A stretch of 64,000 nt of DNA from JAGNHN01 sp964590645 (GTDB taxonomy: Bacteria > Bacteroidota > Bacteroidia > Bacteroidales > JAGNHN01). The translations under genes and the position numbers were made by a program. This document shows, one piece after another, positions 31,431-41,846 of the stretch; the first letter of the stretch is position 1; each line of letters starts with the position of its first letter. Under the pieces are notes generated by a model. The model was not told where the DNA came from. It saw nothing but the letters and a program-made list of their open reading frames with translations, and did not search any database. The stretch spans positions 62,001 to 126,000 of the forward strand of contig CAZPYJ010000002.1 of the NCBI GenBank assembly GCA_964590645.1, written 5' to 3'.

Positions 31431-34400
31431 TTAGTCGATCAGCACCAGCTTACGGCTTGCACTGCCTTCTTCTGTTGTGATTCTCACAAAATAAGTCCCG
31501 GAAGGCAGATGGGCCAGATTGAGGCTGCTGCCCTGGAAAGATACGGCAGCATATACCTCGGCACCCAGGGCATTGAATACCCTGACCTCTGCATTTTCTG
31601 CTCCATAGAGACGTACAAGGCCCGTGCTGGGATTGGGGAAGAGCGCCAGGTTTTCTTCCCACCTTTCACTGACACCCACAATCACATCAGTATAGGCTGA
31701 CTGCACCACGGTTTTCGTGGCGTCATCCTGCAGGAACAATACCACTTTCAGGTCAGAAATCTGTTCGACGTTTGTAGTAGACAGATCTGCAGAAAGAGAA
31801 AGGGAGTGGGTCTGTAAGCTGGTCAGGTTCACCTGCGTACCATTGGCATTGGGCAGCATTTTCATCATCACGTGCTTGAACTGGGTTTCCCCGTTCGTCC
31901 CCACGTTTCCGGTAGTAATCTTTTCAATCACCACCATATGCGCGGTGAGTGAACCATCGAGGTAGGGCAGGATATCCATATCCACGGTAATGAGGTTGCC
32001 CATTGTATTGGCGGTACCGCTGATTTCCCAGAAGGTTTGTGTGCCTGCCAGGGCAGTCAACTGTGATGTCAGGCCGACGGAGGTCATTGCTGAGGGAGCT
32101 CCCTGCCAGAAAAGATCCGGCACAGCATTGACACCGTAATATGTTCTGCGTGCGCCGCCTTCGGCTGTGTAATAGGGGTCGCCGGCGCCGGGCCAGTTCA
32201 TCTGATACTTGATAAGGGTAACTGAATCGGCATAGAGATTCAACCAGGGGTTAAAGGTGGCGGTGTGGAAAGTGGCGCAGGGAGGACAAGTAGAGCTGGT
32301 AAACTCTTCCAGCAGCCCAAGGGCGGGGGTAGCTCCGGCAGCCACGCCGATTTGCTGCACCATTGTGTCATTACCAGGCACCAGATCCCCTGAAAGGATG
32401 GTATACACCTCAATGGTATAGTTTCCTGCGGTAGCATTCCAGGATGGGAAGCTTACCTGCTGCGCGGTATAGGGCGCAAGGTTGGTAATGGTTTCCGTCT
32501 GGCTGTATGTCCCGATGTTCATCTGAACATCGAAGGTCTGAGGCAATGAACCGAAGTTTCTTACCGTAGCCACTGGAACAACGGGACCTGCGCCGATCAT
32601 TGCGGCCATATCAATAGAAAACACGCCAACATCCGTGGAGACGCCAGGTTTTACATTCAGGGTATAATCCTCCACTTCTCCGTAGAGGGTAGTGCCACAG
32701 GGCGACAGTACTCCGGTATAGCGGATACGGATACGCATCCGGGTATCACCTGTATCAGCGGTGGCCGGTGGCGTGATCATTGCGGTATAGGGGCCATTGC
32801 CCGGAGTACCCATCACAATTACCGGGTCATCGTCAAAGATGCCATTGTGGTTCCAGTCGATCCAAACTCCACACTGATCTGCCGAATAAGGATTGCCGTT
32901 TGTTACGGTTAGCAGCAATGGGTTTCCGATAGTTATATCCGTACTCAGGGCGGTATAGTCCATATAACCGGAGGCAACACTGGTATTGTTGATCGTTCCG
33001 ATGGTCACATTACTGATAAACTCATCGCCTCCGCCGCTGGCAGCACAATACTGGCCGGTAATATTGGTGGCGCTGATCATCATCGTGTCATTTGTTGGAT
33101 CCGCATCTCCAGCGAGGCTGGTCCAGGCTTTTACGTCGTAGGTTTGGCCTACCGTACCCAGGTTTGCGGTGGTGGAGAAGGTATGGATAAGGTCGCTGTT
33201 GCCAGCTATGCTGGCTGTAATGCTATCGGTCACCACAGTGCCGCTGTCCACCTGATAAGATACCGTGAAGTTAGATTGTGGGGTAGTTCCAAAATTCCGG
33301 ATTACCACTTTCACACTGTCACTGGCAGAGAGCCATCCCGTGACGGGTTCGAGAATATTGAAAATCCCCACATCATTGGCCTGGGGAACAAATATTGAGA
33401 TGTGATCCACGGCCATATCACTCCAGAATACGGTTCCGGAAGGATCAGCACCCAGGGTTCCCCTGAAGCGGATGATAACATCATCGTGCCCGCAGGCGAT
33501 GCTGTCAAGCGATACAATTGCTTCATACCAAACATCTCCCTGGTCGCCGGTCATACTCCATACATCGGTATGCCAGAGGCTATCGGCGTGGATATCGAGA
33601 TGGAGTGTGCCCTGGGAAGCCCCGTACATATGGTACCAGAATTTCAGATTGAGGCTGGTTTCATTGCTCATATCGAATGCACAATCCAGCATTGCCTCAT
33701 CGCCCACTACCCTGGGGGCAGAGGATTCTGTGTACATATAGTAGGCTCCTTCTACTGCTGCTGAGGGGCCGGTAGTGAGGGAAGTCGTCGGACCGCTTTG
33801 TCGTGTCCAGTCAAAATCGTCGATGGTGGGCTGTTGCCAGTTCCCCAGCCCGGCCTCAAAACCTTCTGCATAAGGGAAAGTGCTGATGGCCCCGAACAGG
33901 TAGAAACTGCTGGAAGTACTATCATTCGCTGGGTTTCCATCCTGCACCCCATTCGGCATCGTGGTCCAGGCAGTGATGGTATTGTTCCCCTGGGGGAAAG
34001 TGTAGGAGGAGTCCAGGGTAATGGTATCGCTCATCGCCAGGGGAGCCAATGATCCGGTCCAATTGCTCGTTGCCCCGGCCTGGCCATTCACGCTGAAACC
34101 CAGGGTGGCGGAAGTAAGCGTATCCAGCCCGTAATTCATAATCCTCACCTTGACAGGTAAGTTTCCTGCAGTGGTACCTATCGGCAGAATGGTGGCCACG
34201 CCGGCATCTACCTGGGCTATGTTGGAAACAAGCAGGGTATAATCTTCCACCTCGCCGTAGGTAGTGGTGTCGCACGGTCCTAGGGCTCCGGTCCAGGTAA
34301 TACGGATGCGTATCCGGGTTTGACCGGTAAGGGCGCCGGCCGGAGGGGTAATGCTTGCCGTGTAGGGCCCCACACCCGGGGTACCCACTACAGTGACTAC

Positions 34401-35483
34401 GCTGTCATCCGAAAAATCTCCATTCTGGTTCCAATCAATCCAAATACCACACTGGTCATCAAGATATGGATTGCCATTGGTAACTGTAACGGTAAAGGGA
34501 ACCCCGATATTCACCGGTGCCACAAGGTTGGTATAATCGTGATACTGGCTGCAGGCACTGGAATTATTGATGCTGTTGCCGATCACCACATTGCTGATAT
34601 ACTCATCGCAGCCACCGGCTGCCGGGCAATAGCCGGCGCTGATATCGGCGATCTCATATCCGAAGATGTCCTGTTCCGTTTGCATCAGCCCGCCCAGGGT
34701 GAGCTTGCCTGCTACGATATTGGGTTGGGTAAACAAGCCACCGGCAATGCCCGTACCCAGATCACCGCTGACGCTGTGTGTGACTCCCGTGGCCAGCCCC
34801 GTGGCTATACTCCATTGCTCCACCTGGCAGGTGCCGGCAGCAGAGGATGTGCCGGAAAATAACCAAAGGTATGGTCCGCCGGTACTGATGTTGTCATAGG
34901 CCATCCCGTATATGCTGGGCGGGGTGGCAATGCTGTCCAAGACTACACCACTGCGGCTAAGCAGGATAAGATTCTCGCTCCAGTTGTTTACCCAGAAAGC
35001 ATCATTGTCTTCGTCGTAGGCAATGGCCCTCACATTCACCGGTGAGGTGATGGTTGTGATCAGGGTTCCATTGACATCAAAGCAATAAATGGTAGTGCCG
35101 GCCAATCCACCGTACAAATACTGACCGTCCCAGGCCAGATCGCGCAGGCCGGAGGTAGATCCGGTAAAAGTGGTAGGGATGCTGTCCACAAAATTCCCGG
35201 ACATATCCAGCTTGAAAATGGTATTGTGCCCGCTGGACCCCCATTCAACAGCAAAGAAATGGGTGCCGGTGCATTCTGCTCCGGCCAGCCCGGTGCCACC
35301 GGTGATGGAATCCGCATCGATCACAAATTGTAAATCCCACATTGCATCAGCAGCGCCAGTCTGAACAGATCCCTGTGGGTTCGGGTCTGCATCGGAAGCC
35401 GGCCACAGAGCCTGTCCGTTACTCCATTGGCTGAAGGAAGCCAGCATCAGGAGACTAAATGCAATTCGTAAAAATGGTTTCAT
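31431..35483 (-). CDS. Large T9SS surface protein with GEVED and thioredoxin-like domains
   Basis: This 1,350-residue protein has, in order: a signal peptide, a propeller-like region (about 45-285), a GEVED domain (about 295-425, GIWIDWNQNGDFSDDS and YGEVEDYTL), a CARDB-like domain, a MAM/lectin-like region (about 540-690), another CARDB-like domain, a second GEVED domain (about 810-935), a further CARDB-like domain, a thioredoxin-fold Omp28-like domain (about 1055-1230, LLEEFTSSTCPPCATFH) and a Por sorting tail (from about LALFPNPSTG). It is likely surface-exposed. The CPPC motif suggests redox or metal binding, which is inference. Confidence 0.85.
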   Translation of the reverse strand: MKPFLRIAFSLLMLASFSQWSNGQALWPASDADPNPQGSVQTGAADAMWDLQFVIDADSITGGTGLAGAECTGTHFFAVEWGSSGHNTIFKLDMSGNFVDSIPTTFTGSTSGLRDLAWDGQYLYGGLAGTTIYCFDVNGTLITTITSPVNVRAIAYDEDNDAFWVNNWSENLILLSRSGVVLDSIATPPSIYGMAYDNISTGGPYLWLFSGTSSAAGTCQVEQWSIATGLATGVTHSVSGDLGTGIAGGLFTQPNIVAGKLTLGGLMQTEQDIFGYEIADISAGYCPAAGGCDEYISNVVIGNSINNSSACSQYHDYTNLVAPVNIGVPFTVTVTNGNPYLDDQCGIWIDWNQNGDFSDDSVVTVVGTPGVGPYTASITPPAGALTGQTRIRIRITWTGALGPCDTTTYGEVEDYTLLVSNIAQVDAGVATILPIGTTAGNLPVKVRIMNYGLDTLTSATLGFSVNGQAGATSNWTGSLAPLAMSDTITLDSSYTFPQGNNTITAWTTMPNGVQDGNPANDSTSSSFYLFGAISTFPYAEGFEAGLGNWQQPTIDDFDWTRQSGPTTSLTTGPSAAVEGAYYMYTESSAPRVVGDEAMLDCAFDMSNETSLNLKFWYHMYGASQGTLHLDIHADSLWHTDVWSMTGDQGDVWYEAIVSLDSIACGHDDVIIRFRGTLGADPSGTVFWSDMAVDHISIFVPQANDVGIFNILEPVTGWLSASDSVKVVIRNFGTTPQSNFTVSYQVDSGTVVTDSITASIAGNSDLIHTFSTTANLGTVGQTYDVKAWTSLAGDADPTNDTMMISATNITGQYCAASGGGDEFISNVTIGTINNTSVASGYMDYTALSTDITIGNPLLLTVTNGNPYSADQCGVWIDWNHNGIFDDDPVIVMGTPGNGPYTAMITPPATADTGDTRMRIRIRYTGVLSPCGTTLYGEVEDYTLNVKPGVSTDVGVFSIDMAAMIGAGPVVPVATVRNFGSLPQTFDVQMNIGTYSQTETITNLAPYTAQQVSFPSWNATAGNYTIEVYTILSGDLVPGNDTMVQQIGVAAGATPALGLLEEFTSSTCPPCATFHTATFNPWLNLYADSVTLIKYQMNWPGAGDPYYTAEGGARRTYYGVNAVPDLFWQGAPSAMTSVGLTSQLTALAGTQTFWEISGTANTMGNLITVDMDILPYLDGSLTAHMVVIEKITTGNVGTNGETQFKHVMMKMLPNANGTQVNLTSLQTHSLSLSADLSTTNVEQISDLKVVLFLQDDATKTVVQSAYTDVIVGVSERWEENLALFPNPSTGLVRLYGAENAEVRVFNALGAEVYAAVSFQGSSLNLAHLPSGTYFVRITTEEGSASRKLVLID

Positions 35484-35521
35484 AAGAAATCAGGTTTGGT
35501 TAATAATGGTTTGGCAGAATA

Positions 35522-37780
35522 TTAAGGGGGTGAATGTAGGAATTTTTTCAGTAAGGGTAGTCCATTGTCGGGCTGTATGTGAATAAAAAACACACCGTAA
35601 GGCAAGGATGTTAAGGAATAGCAGTGTTTTAATCCTTGTTTCGACTGCACCTCTAGCCCTGCAGCATTCAGTAAGACGGAAGAAAACCTGCGCGCAGGAT
35701 CATACCATAAAACCAGGTTTCTGCCCTCCTGAAGCATCCTTAAGGCTTCGGCTTTGTGAGATGTAAGCATTCCCGTGCCGGGCTGCACATCTACCCAAAG
35801 GCTGTCGCTGCCCCGGCATCCCCACTCATCCTCCACCTGCAGCCAGATTAGGTGCTGCCCGATGCCCAACGCATTGCCCGCCAGGCTGATGGCAGCGCTG
35901 GTATCGCCCGTACTCCAGAGGTAAGCAGAAAAGGCCTGGGAGGCACTGAGGTGAAGGGTGTCGCCCTGCAACAGGCTGGTGTCCGGACCAAGATCAGGGA
36001 GGGGAAGCGAAGGATGTGCCAGGACAGGGATGGGCTTCCCCCGGCAGCTTCCCAGCGGCTTATGCCCGTAATGATAATGAATTTCCCCACTCCACTCCCG
36101 GTTCGGATACTCCGTGCCAAAAGCAAATCCCACGCCTGAACCCGTAAGGAGTTTCAGGCGGGGAGATACAATGGCGTTGGTTGCAGGAACGGAGCGGTAA
36201 CCCAGCCTGTGCGCGATATTACTCATCATCACATATACCCCGAGCGTATCTCCCGCTTGCATCGAGAGCTGCTTGTAACAAAAAGAAACCTGGTCTGAGG
36301 GATTGGAAACATACACACTATCCTGACTGATCAGGTTCCAGGCAGCAGGGGTTTGTACATAGCCTGCATAACTTCCTTGTCTCACATAGGTTTGAATCAC
36401 CCTGGAGCCGGAATTTTCGGAGAGGAGGCGCATACTGTCTATGTGGATTACGGTATCTGCGATCAGATCAAACATTACTCCATTCCAGAAAATGCCGGGC
36501 GTCCATTGGGTATGCAATATTTCCTGATACTGGAATGGGCCACGCAGAGCCTGCGCATACACAAGGCTGTCTATTTGAAGGTCTGCGACAAGGTAGGACG
36601 ACCCAAATTGCAGGAAGCTGGTCGCAGAGGCATCCGCAAACCAGGCAATGCTGTCCTTCGCCCCAGTGAAGGCTTGCAGATTAGCTGTATCTCCCTTGCA
36701 TACCGTATCATTTCTTACTATGATCCAGGCTTGTCCAAAGACAGCAAAAGATGTGTCCAGGATGTGGTTATGCGGGATGCTGTCTTCTCCATTTCTGTGC
36801 TCTGTCTGAATATGGAAATCGCCACCACTCCAGGTGTTGAGGGTAAAACTCAAGGTATCAGCCAGACAAAAGCCCGGATGTGTAACCAGCAGTATACTGT
36901 CTTCGCTCTGCGGCCCGGAAAGGGATGAATTGATGCTCCACCATAACAAGGAGGGCATATTGCTTGCTTTTCCCAGGCTTACCCTTTCCAGCTTTATCTC
37001 CTGCAGGCTGTCGCCGCACTGGTTTACCGAAAAGGGGAGCCATTGCAATGCATAGTCGGTATAAGGAAGGGAGTCGGTGATGCGGTTGGGGATGAGCATA
37101 TCGGCCACCCTTTGAAAAAGCAATTGATGCCCGGCGTCGTTCAGATGCACACCATCTCCTGAGTTAAAGGCAGGATAAATCAGCCCATTGGAATCCGCGA
37201 TCCCGGTCCAGAAGTCAATGGCATTGGCCCCGAACCGGGCCAGCAGGCTGTCCTTTACGGCAATCTGTTTCTGAACCTGGGCTGGGGAGAAATTGCGGGG
37301 TTGGGTGGTTGTAACGAAAAGGGGTACCCCGGCCTGCGCTGCCACAGAGGCCAGGGTATCGAAGTTGCGGAGCTGTTCTTCCACACTGTATCCCAGGGCT
37401 ACATCATTGGAGGGCAGGTTAATGATCAGGGCATCGGGAAGGGCTTGCAATGCAGCAGTGATATTTTTGGTGGTGTCGGGCCAGGGGCGCCCTGCAGGGG
37501 GGATGCTGCCTGTTGGCATCAGGCGGTAGCTGTTGTAGCCGCCCACGGCCAGGTTGAGCACTTCGTTTCCTGTATGTATGGCCTGCAAAGACTTTCGATA
37601 GCGATTGACCCAGGCGCTGTCGGGATGGCTGGCTCCGGCGCCCGCGGCAGTAGAAGAGCCCAGCACACTGATGCGATGGGCGGTATGGCGGGCGCAGGGA
37701 GACCATTGCGCCCAAACAGAAGGGGCGTTCAGTACAAGCGGAAGAAGCAGACAAAGAAGTATCCTGAAACGCAACAACAC
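35522..37780 (-). CDS. Secreted SGNH/GDSL hydrolase with T9SS-like tail
   Basis: The product (752 residues from GTG 37780) has a signal peptide (to about SVWAQ), then an SGNH hydrolase domain (about 35-230): block I ISVLGSSTAAGAG with the serine, block II GGYNS, block III LPSND and block V GDGVHLNDAGH with Asp and His. The middle contains an Ig-like region and a PKD-like segment (SAYLWSTGDTS), and the C-terminus resembles a sorting tail (LPYGVFFIHIQPD). It probably deacylates a glycan or lipid outside the cell. It lies 38 bases upstream of the GEVED gene and may share its transcript. Confidence 0.82.
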   Translation of the reverse strand: MLLRFRILLCLLLPLVLNAPSVWAQWSPCARHTAHRISVLGSSTAAGAGASHPDSAWVNRYRKSLQAIHTGNEVLNLAVGGYNSYRLMPTGSIPPAGRPWPDTTKNITAALQALPDALIINLPSNDVALGYSVEEQLRNFDTLASVAAQAGVPLFVTTTQPRNFSPAQVQKQIAVKDSLLARFGANAIDFWTGIADSNGLIYPAFNSGDGVHLNDAGHQLLFQRVADMLIPNRITDSLPYTDYALQWLPFSVNQCGDSLQEIKLERVSLGKASNMPSLLWWSINSSLSGPQSEDSILLVTHPGFCLADTLSFTLNTWSGGDFHIQTEHRNGEDSIPHNHILDTSFAVFGQAWIIVRNDTVCKGDTANLQAFTGAKDSIAWFADASATSFLQFGSSYLVADLQIDSLVYAQALRGPFQYQEILHTQWTPGIFWNGVMFDLIADTVIHIDSMRLLSENSGSRVIQTYVRQGSYAGYVQTPAAWNLISQDSVYVSNPSDQVSFCYKQLSMQAGDTLGVYVMMSNIAHRLGYRSVPATNAIVSPRLKLLTGSGVGFAFGTEYPNREWSGEIHYHYGHKPLGSCRGKPIPVLAHPSLPLPDLGPDTSLLQGDTLHLSASQAFSAYLWSTGDTSAAISLAGNALGIGQHLIWLQVEDEWGCRGSDSLWVDVQPGTGMLTSHKAEALRMLQEGRNLVLWYDPARRFSSVLLNAAGLEVQSKQGLKHCYSLTSLPYGVFFIHIQPDNGLPLLKKFLHSPP

Positions 37781-37918
37781 AGCTATCCTTTTTCAGCCTG
37801 GGAAGATAGCGAAATTCAGAGGATGCAGCTTGGAAGACAAAATGCCTTTTTTCAACAGGAAAGAGTAATGGACAGGGAAACAAGAGGCAGCTTCTCCGCC
37901 GGCAGGACGGAGCACCCT

Positions 37919-39652
37919 TCAGTCCTGAAGGAGTTCAAGCCCGTCGCGGATCAGGACGGCCATATCTTCGCTCAACTCCTGCATTTTTTCCAGGTGCGCA
38001 AGGATGTCTTCCTGCAATGCCTTATGCGATTCATCCTTCCGGATCAGTTCCAGCAACTCCAGGGGCGCCAGCCAATCGTGGTAAAAATCCTGCTGCAGGA
38101 TATGCCACATCTCTGCCATCTTGTGATGGCTGCTTTTCTCCTCCCTCATCCTTCGCAGGGAGGCGTACATTGCGTGAAGCCGCCGGGCTTCGTCGGAATG
38201 CACAATCTTGTGGGTTTTTTCTGCCGGCGCTTCATAAGTGAGTCCAAAGGCTTCCGCATCGGCGGGACCGGTATAGGCTGAGACTACATCTGATCCTACT
38301 CCCATATCGAATGTTCCCCATTCCGGGGCGAAGAGCAGCTGGTCACCGTATTGCACGCGGCAATCCTTCCAGCTGATCAGCAGCAATGTATCATCTCTGA
38401 AGATAAAGTCCAGGATGACACCTTCCACCTCTATCCCACTCTCGAAAAAAAGACGGAACGGCTGGCCTTTTTGCATTCCCAGCGCATTCAGCTCCGACTC
38501 GCTCAGGTTTTCAGGTTTCTGCCTGCTCAGCGTCCATTTTCCGACCGGGGTGCTAAATCCGTCGCTGTGGTAAGCTTTGGTGTGGCCTGGCAATACCTTG
38601 TTTTTCCAGCTCAACTGTGTGGGTCCCTGGCTTTTAATATAGATCAGTTGTCCCTTCTCGTGGAGGAATCCGGTGAAGGTGCCGGAAACCTGGAGGCCGG
38701 AACTCATTTCAGCTGTGGCAGTGTTTCCGCTGTTGATTGCTTGTTCCATTGCGTAGATGCCTCCCTTTCTGAGGGCCATCGTATCGCTGAATTCATTGAG
38801 CACCTGGGTGAGATGGTGGAAATCACGGCAGACGAACAGCTGGGGCTGCATTGTAGTGATGTCAAAACCCATCTCGGCAGCCGATAGATCATAGGGCAGT
38901 TTTCTGACTTTGTCGCTGAGGGCGTTCACGCTTTCTCCTATGGAAGACAAAAGCCCTGCCCCGTATATTTTGGGGTTTTGAAGGTTTCCGATCAGGCCGT
39001 ACTCTACCGTCCACCAGTGCAAATTGCGGATGCGGGCCATTTCTGAGGGTTCGCCCATATTCCTTTCCAGAAAAGCCAGGTGTTCTTCTGCCTTACGGAT
39101 ATCCCGGGGAGAGGAATAGGGATCTGCCTTGAGGATGGACAGATGACGGATGGCTTCATAGAGTTGATAATCTGTTTTGGAAGAGAAGGCTTTATGGCCA
39201 ACATAACCAAAGTCGCTAAGATAGGATGCATATTCAGAATCAGCGATGATGGGAGCGTGGCCGGCGGCTTCGTGGATGATATCCGGAGCAGGGGTGTAGC
39301 GTATCTGGTCGATGGGGCGTATGTCGGCAGCAATGACCAGTACATTGTATGCCTGGAACTCCATAAAAGCGGCAGGGGGAATGAAGCCATCCACCGCCAC
39401 TGCGGCCCATCCGATTTCTTTCAGTATGCGGTTCATCCCGTACATATGCGGGATATCATCAATGCTGATGCCGGTTCTGCGCAAACCGTCCAGATAAGAG
39501 CCGTGGGCCACCCGGCTGAGGTATCTTACGTTCTGCCGCATCACATAGCGCCATACTGCGTGATCCTGGGCAGTGTAGTCGTTGTAGGGTTGGTCGATCA
39601 CCAGCGACAACAAATGCTTGGGAAGCTTCTCCAATACCTCGTTCAACTCCAT
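37919..39652 (-). CDS. Pterin-dependent aromatic amino acid hydroxylase (phenylalanine hydroxylase type)
   Basis: The iron site is clear: H127 and H132 in PDIIHEAAGHAP and E217 in WWTVEYGLIG. The catalytic domain fills roughly residues 25-330. It hydroxylates phenylalanine to tyrosine with tetrahydropterin and O2. At 577 residues it is about twice as long as proteobacterial PhhA; the extra C-terminal 240 residues (LQVSGTFTGFLHEKGQ, and a helical end) have no named domain I can assign, and no ACT domain precedes the core. It is the last gene of the aromatic operon; the substrate could also be tyrosine or tryptophan, but context favours phenylalanine. Confidence 0.88.
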   Translation of the reverse strand: MELNEVLEKLPKHLLSLVIDQPYNDYTAQDHAVWRYVMRQNVRYLSRVAHGSYLDGLRRTGISIDDIPHMYGMNRILKEIGWAAVAVDGFIPPAAFMEFQAYNVLVIAADIRPIDQIRYTPAPDIIHEAAGHAPIIADSEYASYLSDFGYVGHKAFSSKTDYQLYEAIRHLSILKADPYSSPRDIRKAEEHLAFLERNMGEPSEMARIRNLHWWTVEYGLIGNLQNPKIYGAGLLSSIGESVNALSDKVRKLPYDLSAAEMGFDITTMQPQLFVCRDFHHLTQVLNEFSDTMALRKGGIYAMEQAINSGNTATAEMSSGLQVSGTFTGFLHEKGQLIYIKSQGPTQLSWKNKVLPGHTKAYHSDGFSTPVGKWTLSRQKPENLSESELNALGMQKGQPFRLFFESGIEVEGVILDFIFRDDTLLLISWKDCRVQYGDQLLFAPEWGTFDMGVGSDVVSAYTGPADAEAFGLTYEAPAEKTHKIVHSDEARRLHAMYASLRRMREEKSSHHKMAEMWHILQQDFYHDWLAPLELLELIRKDESHKALQEDILAHLEKMQELSEDMAVLIRDGLELLQD

Positions 39653-39661
39653 ATTCCTGTT

Positions 39662-40549
39662 TTAGATTAATAATATACTCAGGGCTTTTCTGGCCTCCCC
39701 GCTATCCAGTATCCTGCGGGCCAGCAGATGTAATTGTGTTTCTTTTTCCTTGTCGCTGAGCCCGGCTGCTCCCAGGATATCCCGTACCTCACTCATTTGC
39801 CGGGCTTCTTTGATTTCAAGGGGGGAGGGAAGACGGTCGATGCTACCCAGCTTTCCCAGATCGTTGCCGGAGAGTGTGCGGCTCAGGCGTACATTTTCCG
39901 GCAGGATATCCACGCCAATACCTGGCTGCCTGCCCGGTTTGGCCACCCTGAAGAGGGCCTCGCCGGAGGCACGGCAATAATAATCTCCACCCAGTCGTCC
40001 GACCAGGTCAATCTTCTCCGGATCAATTTCTCCCTCTGTATCCAGGATGTCCGGGTGCAGATGAATCATCCTGATCTCACAAATGACCAGATTAGCCGCT
40101 CCACCCTGATCGCCGGTTTCGATCACCTCCCTTACCTTGCATTCAAATTGTGCGGGGGATTCCTTCACCCGCATCGGACGGATCGTTTCAGAGGGCAAGG
40201 GAGTGAACCCGGCCTTGATGAATTCATCTACCTCGCTGGGATATTCAGAGCTGGCCAGGCTCATCTGCTCCACCATTGCATAATTCACCACATTGATCAC
40301 CACTTCCGGAACCTCCTTGACATTCTCGTAGGTATCCTTAACCGTATTGTCCCTGCCCCGGCGTGACGGACTGAATATCAATGTAGTGGGATTTATCCCG
40401 AAAGCGTTGAAGAAACTGAATGGGGAGAGATTGTGGTTTCCTTTCGCATCCACGCTGCTCACAAAGGCAATAGGCCGGGGGGCAATGGCCCCGAGCAGGG
40501 TGCGGTGAAGCTTTGGCAGAGGCAGCAGGTGGGGGTCAAAGCGTTTCAT
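39662..40549 (-). CDS. Flavin reductase-like FMN-binding protein
   Basis: From ATG 40549 the product is 295 residues and overlaps the fahA end by 14 bases. The N-terminal ~200 residues form the split-barrel flavin reductase fold: APRPIAFVSSVDAKGNHNLSPFSFFNAF and SRRGRDNTVKDTYEN are typical of the DIM6/NTAB group. The C-terminal ~90 residues are helical and extra. It probably binds FMN and uses NAD(P)H. Its role among the tyrosine genes is unknown; candidates are keeping the pterin or iron cofactors reduced, which is inference. Confidence 0.85.
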   Translation of the reverse strand: MKRFDPHLLPLPKLHRTLLGAIAPRPIAFVSSVDAKGNHNLSPFSFFNAFGINPTTLIFSPSRRGRDNTVKDTYENVKEVPEVVINVVNYAMVEQMSLASSEYPSEVDEFIKAGFTPLPSETIRPMRVKESPAQFECKVREVIETGDQGGAANLVICEIRMIHLHPDILDTEGEIDPEKIDLVGRLGGDYYCRASGEALFRVAKPGRQPGIGVDILPENVRLSRTLSGNDLGKLGSIDRLPSPLEIKEARQMSEVRDILGAAGLSDKEKETQLHLLARRILDSGEARKALSILLI

Positions 40550-41834
40550 AGTCAGGGGTGTGTTTTGCCGGCAAGAGGGTCGTGACACATTCACCGAATC
40601 CGATTCTTACGCCCTTCTTCTTCATAAAGCCCTTCATTATGATGGTATCCATATCCTGGATGAACTTCCGCTCGCTGCCGTCCTGCAGCCTTATCGGTCT
40701 GGTTCCTTTCCAGGAAAGCTCCAGCATCGATCCGTAGGAACCCGGTTCCGGGCCGCTGATGGTTCCCGAGGCAAGCATATCCCCGATGCGCATATTGCAT
40801 CCATTCACGGAATGATGGGCGATCATCTGGGCCATACTCCAGTACATATACTTGTAATTGGTCTGAGAGATCAGGGAGGCTTCTCCTTTATCGGGCTGCA
40901 GAAACACCTCCAGGTGAATGTCGAAGTTGGCTGGCTTGCTTTGCTGCAGATATGGTAACACTGCAGGAACTTGCTCCGGTCCTGCGATGCGAGCGGGTTC
41001 CAGTGCCTGCATCGAAATCACCCAGGGGCTGATTACCGACCCGAAGTTCTTCCCCAGGAATGGGCCCAGAGGTACGTATTCCCATTTTTGAATATCCCGG
41101 GCCGAGAGGTCGTTGAAGAGCACCAGCCCGAAAATGCTGTCTTCAGCCTCCGCAACCGGAATGGAATCGCCCAGGGCGGTTTCTTTTCCAAGGATAAATC
41201 CCATTTCCAGTTCAAAATCCATCAGGGTGGAAGGGCCAAACACCGGCGTCTCATCCCCGGCCGGCAGACGCTGACCTTTAGGCCGGTGTATGGGGGTACC
41301 GCTGATGACGATAGAGCTGCTGCGCCCGTGGTAACCTACCGGGATATGCCGCCAGTTGGGCAGCAGGGCATTATCCGGATCACGGAACATTTTGCCGACA
41401 TTGCTGGCGTGCTCTATGCTGGCATAGAAATCCGTGTAATCTCCCACCTGTACCGGCATCCGCATTTCCACTTCCTCCAACGGGACCAACACCCGGGCTT
41501 TGGCCTTGGCGTTGTCGCGGAGTTCTCCATTGTCTTCCTGAAGTATCTCAGAGAGGCGTTCCCGCACTGCCTTCCATACTTCAGGCCCGAGGGCGATGAA
41601 AGGGTTCAGGTTGTCGTGACGGAAAACATCGGGATTCGGGATTCCGGTATCTTTCAGGAAACCCCATTCTGCCAGTGCAGCCAGATTGATCACCTGGTCG
41701 CCAATGCGGCTCAGTGCCCGGATACCGCAAGCCGGCACCCGGCCGATGCCCATCGGCAGATTCTGGACAGGGAAATCGCTATCCGCTTCGACTGGTATCC
41801 ACGACCTCAAATCAGGATCATTGGCTTTGCTCAT
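40536..41834 (-). CDS. fahA: Fumarylacetoacetase
   Basis: The 432-residue protein matches fumarylacetoacetate hydrolase: DYTDFYASIEHASNVGKMFR, the metal-binding DFELEMGFILGKE, and NDLSARDIQKWEYVPLGPF. It splits fumarylacetoacetate into fumarate and acetoacetate, the last step of tyrosine degradation. The length matches the eukaryotic and bacterial long-form enzymes. It follows hppD by 12 bases. No maleylacetoacetate isomerase gene is in the operon, so that step is encoded elsewhere or uses glutathione-independent isomerisation. Confidence 0.95.
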   Translation of the reverse strand: MSKANDPDLRSWIPVEADSDFPVQNLPMGIGRVPACGIRALSRIGDQVINLAALAEWGFLKDTGIPNPDVFRHDNLNPFIALGPEVWKAVRERLSEILQEDNGELRDNAKAKARVLVPLEEVEMRMPVQVGDYTDFYASIEHASNVGKMFRDPDNALLPNWRHIPVGYHGRSSSIVISGTPIHRPKGQRLPAGDETPVFGPSTLMDFELEMGFILGKETALGDSIPVAEAEDSIFGLVLFNDLSARDIQKWEYVPLGPFLGKNFGSVISPWVISMQALEPARIAGPEQVPAVLPYLQQSKPANFDIHLEVFLQPDKGEASLISQTNYKYMYWSMAQMIAHHSVNGCNMRIGDMLASGTISGPEPGSYGSMLELSWKGTRPIRLQDGSERKFIQDMDTIIMKGFMKKKGVRIGFGECVTTLLPAKHTPDYETL

Positions 41835-41846
41835 AGTAATGCGGGT

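Noticed and set aside
37916..37931. Short inverted repeat CCTTCAG/CTGAAGG at the hydroxylase stop codon as terminator
   Set aside because: The stem is only 6-7 pairs with a two-base gap and no U-tract.
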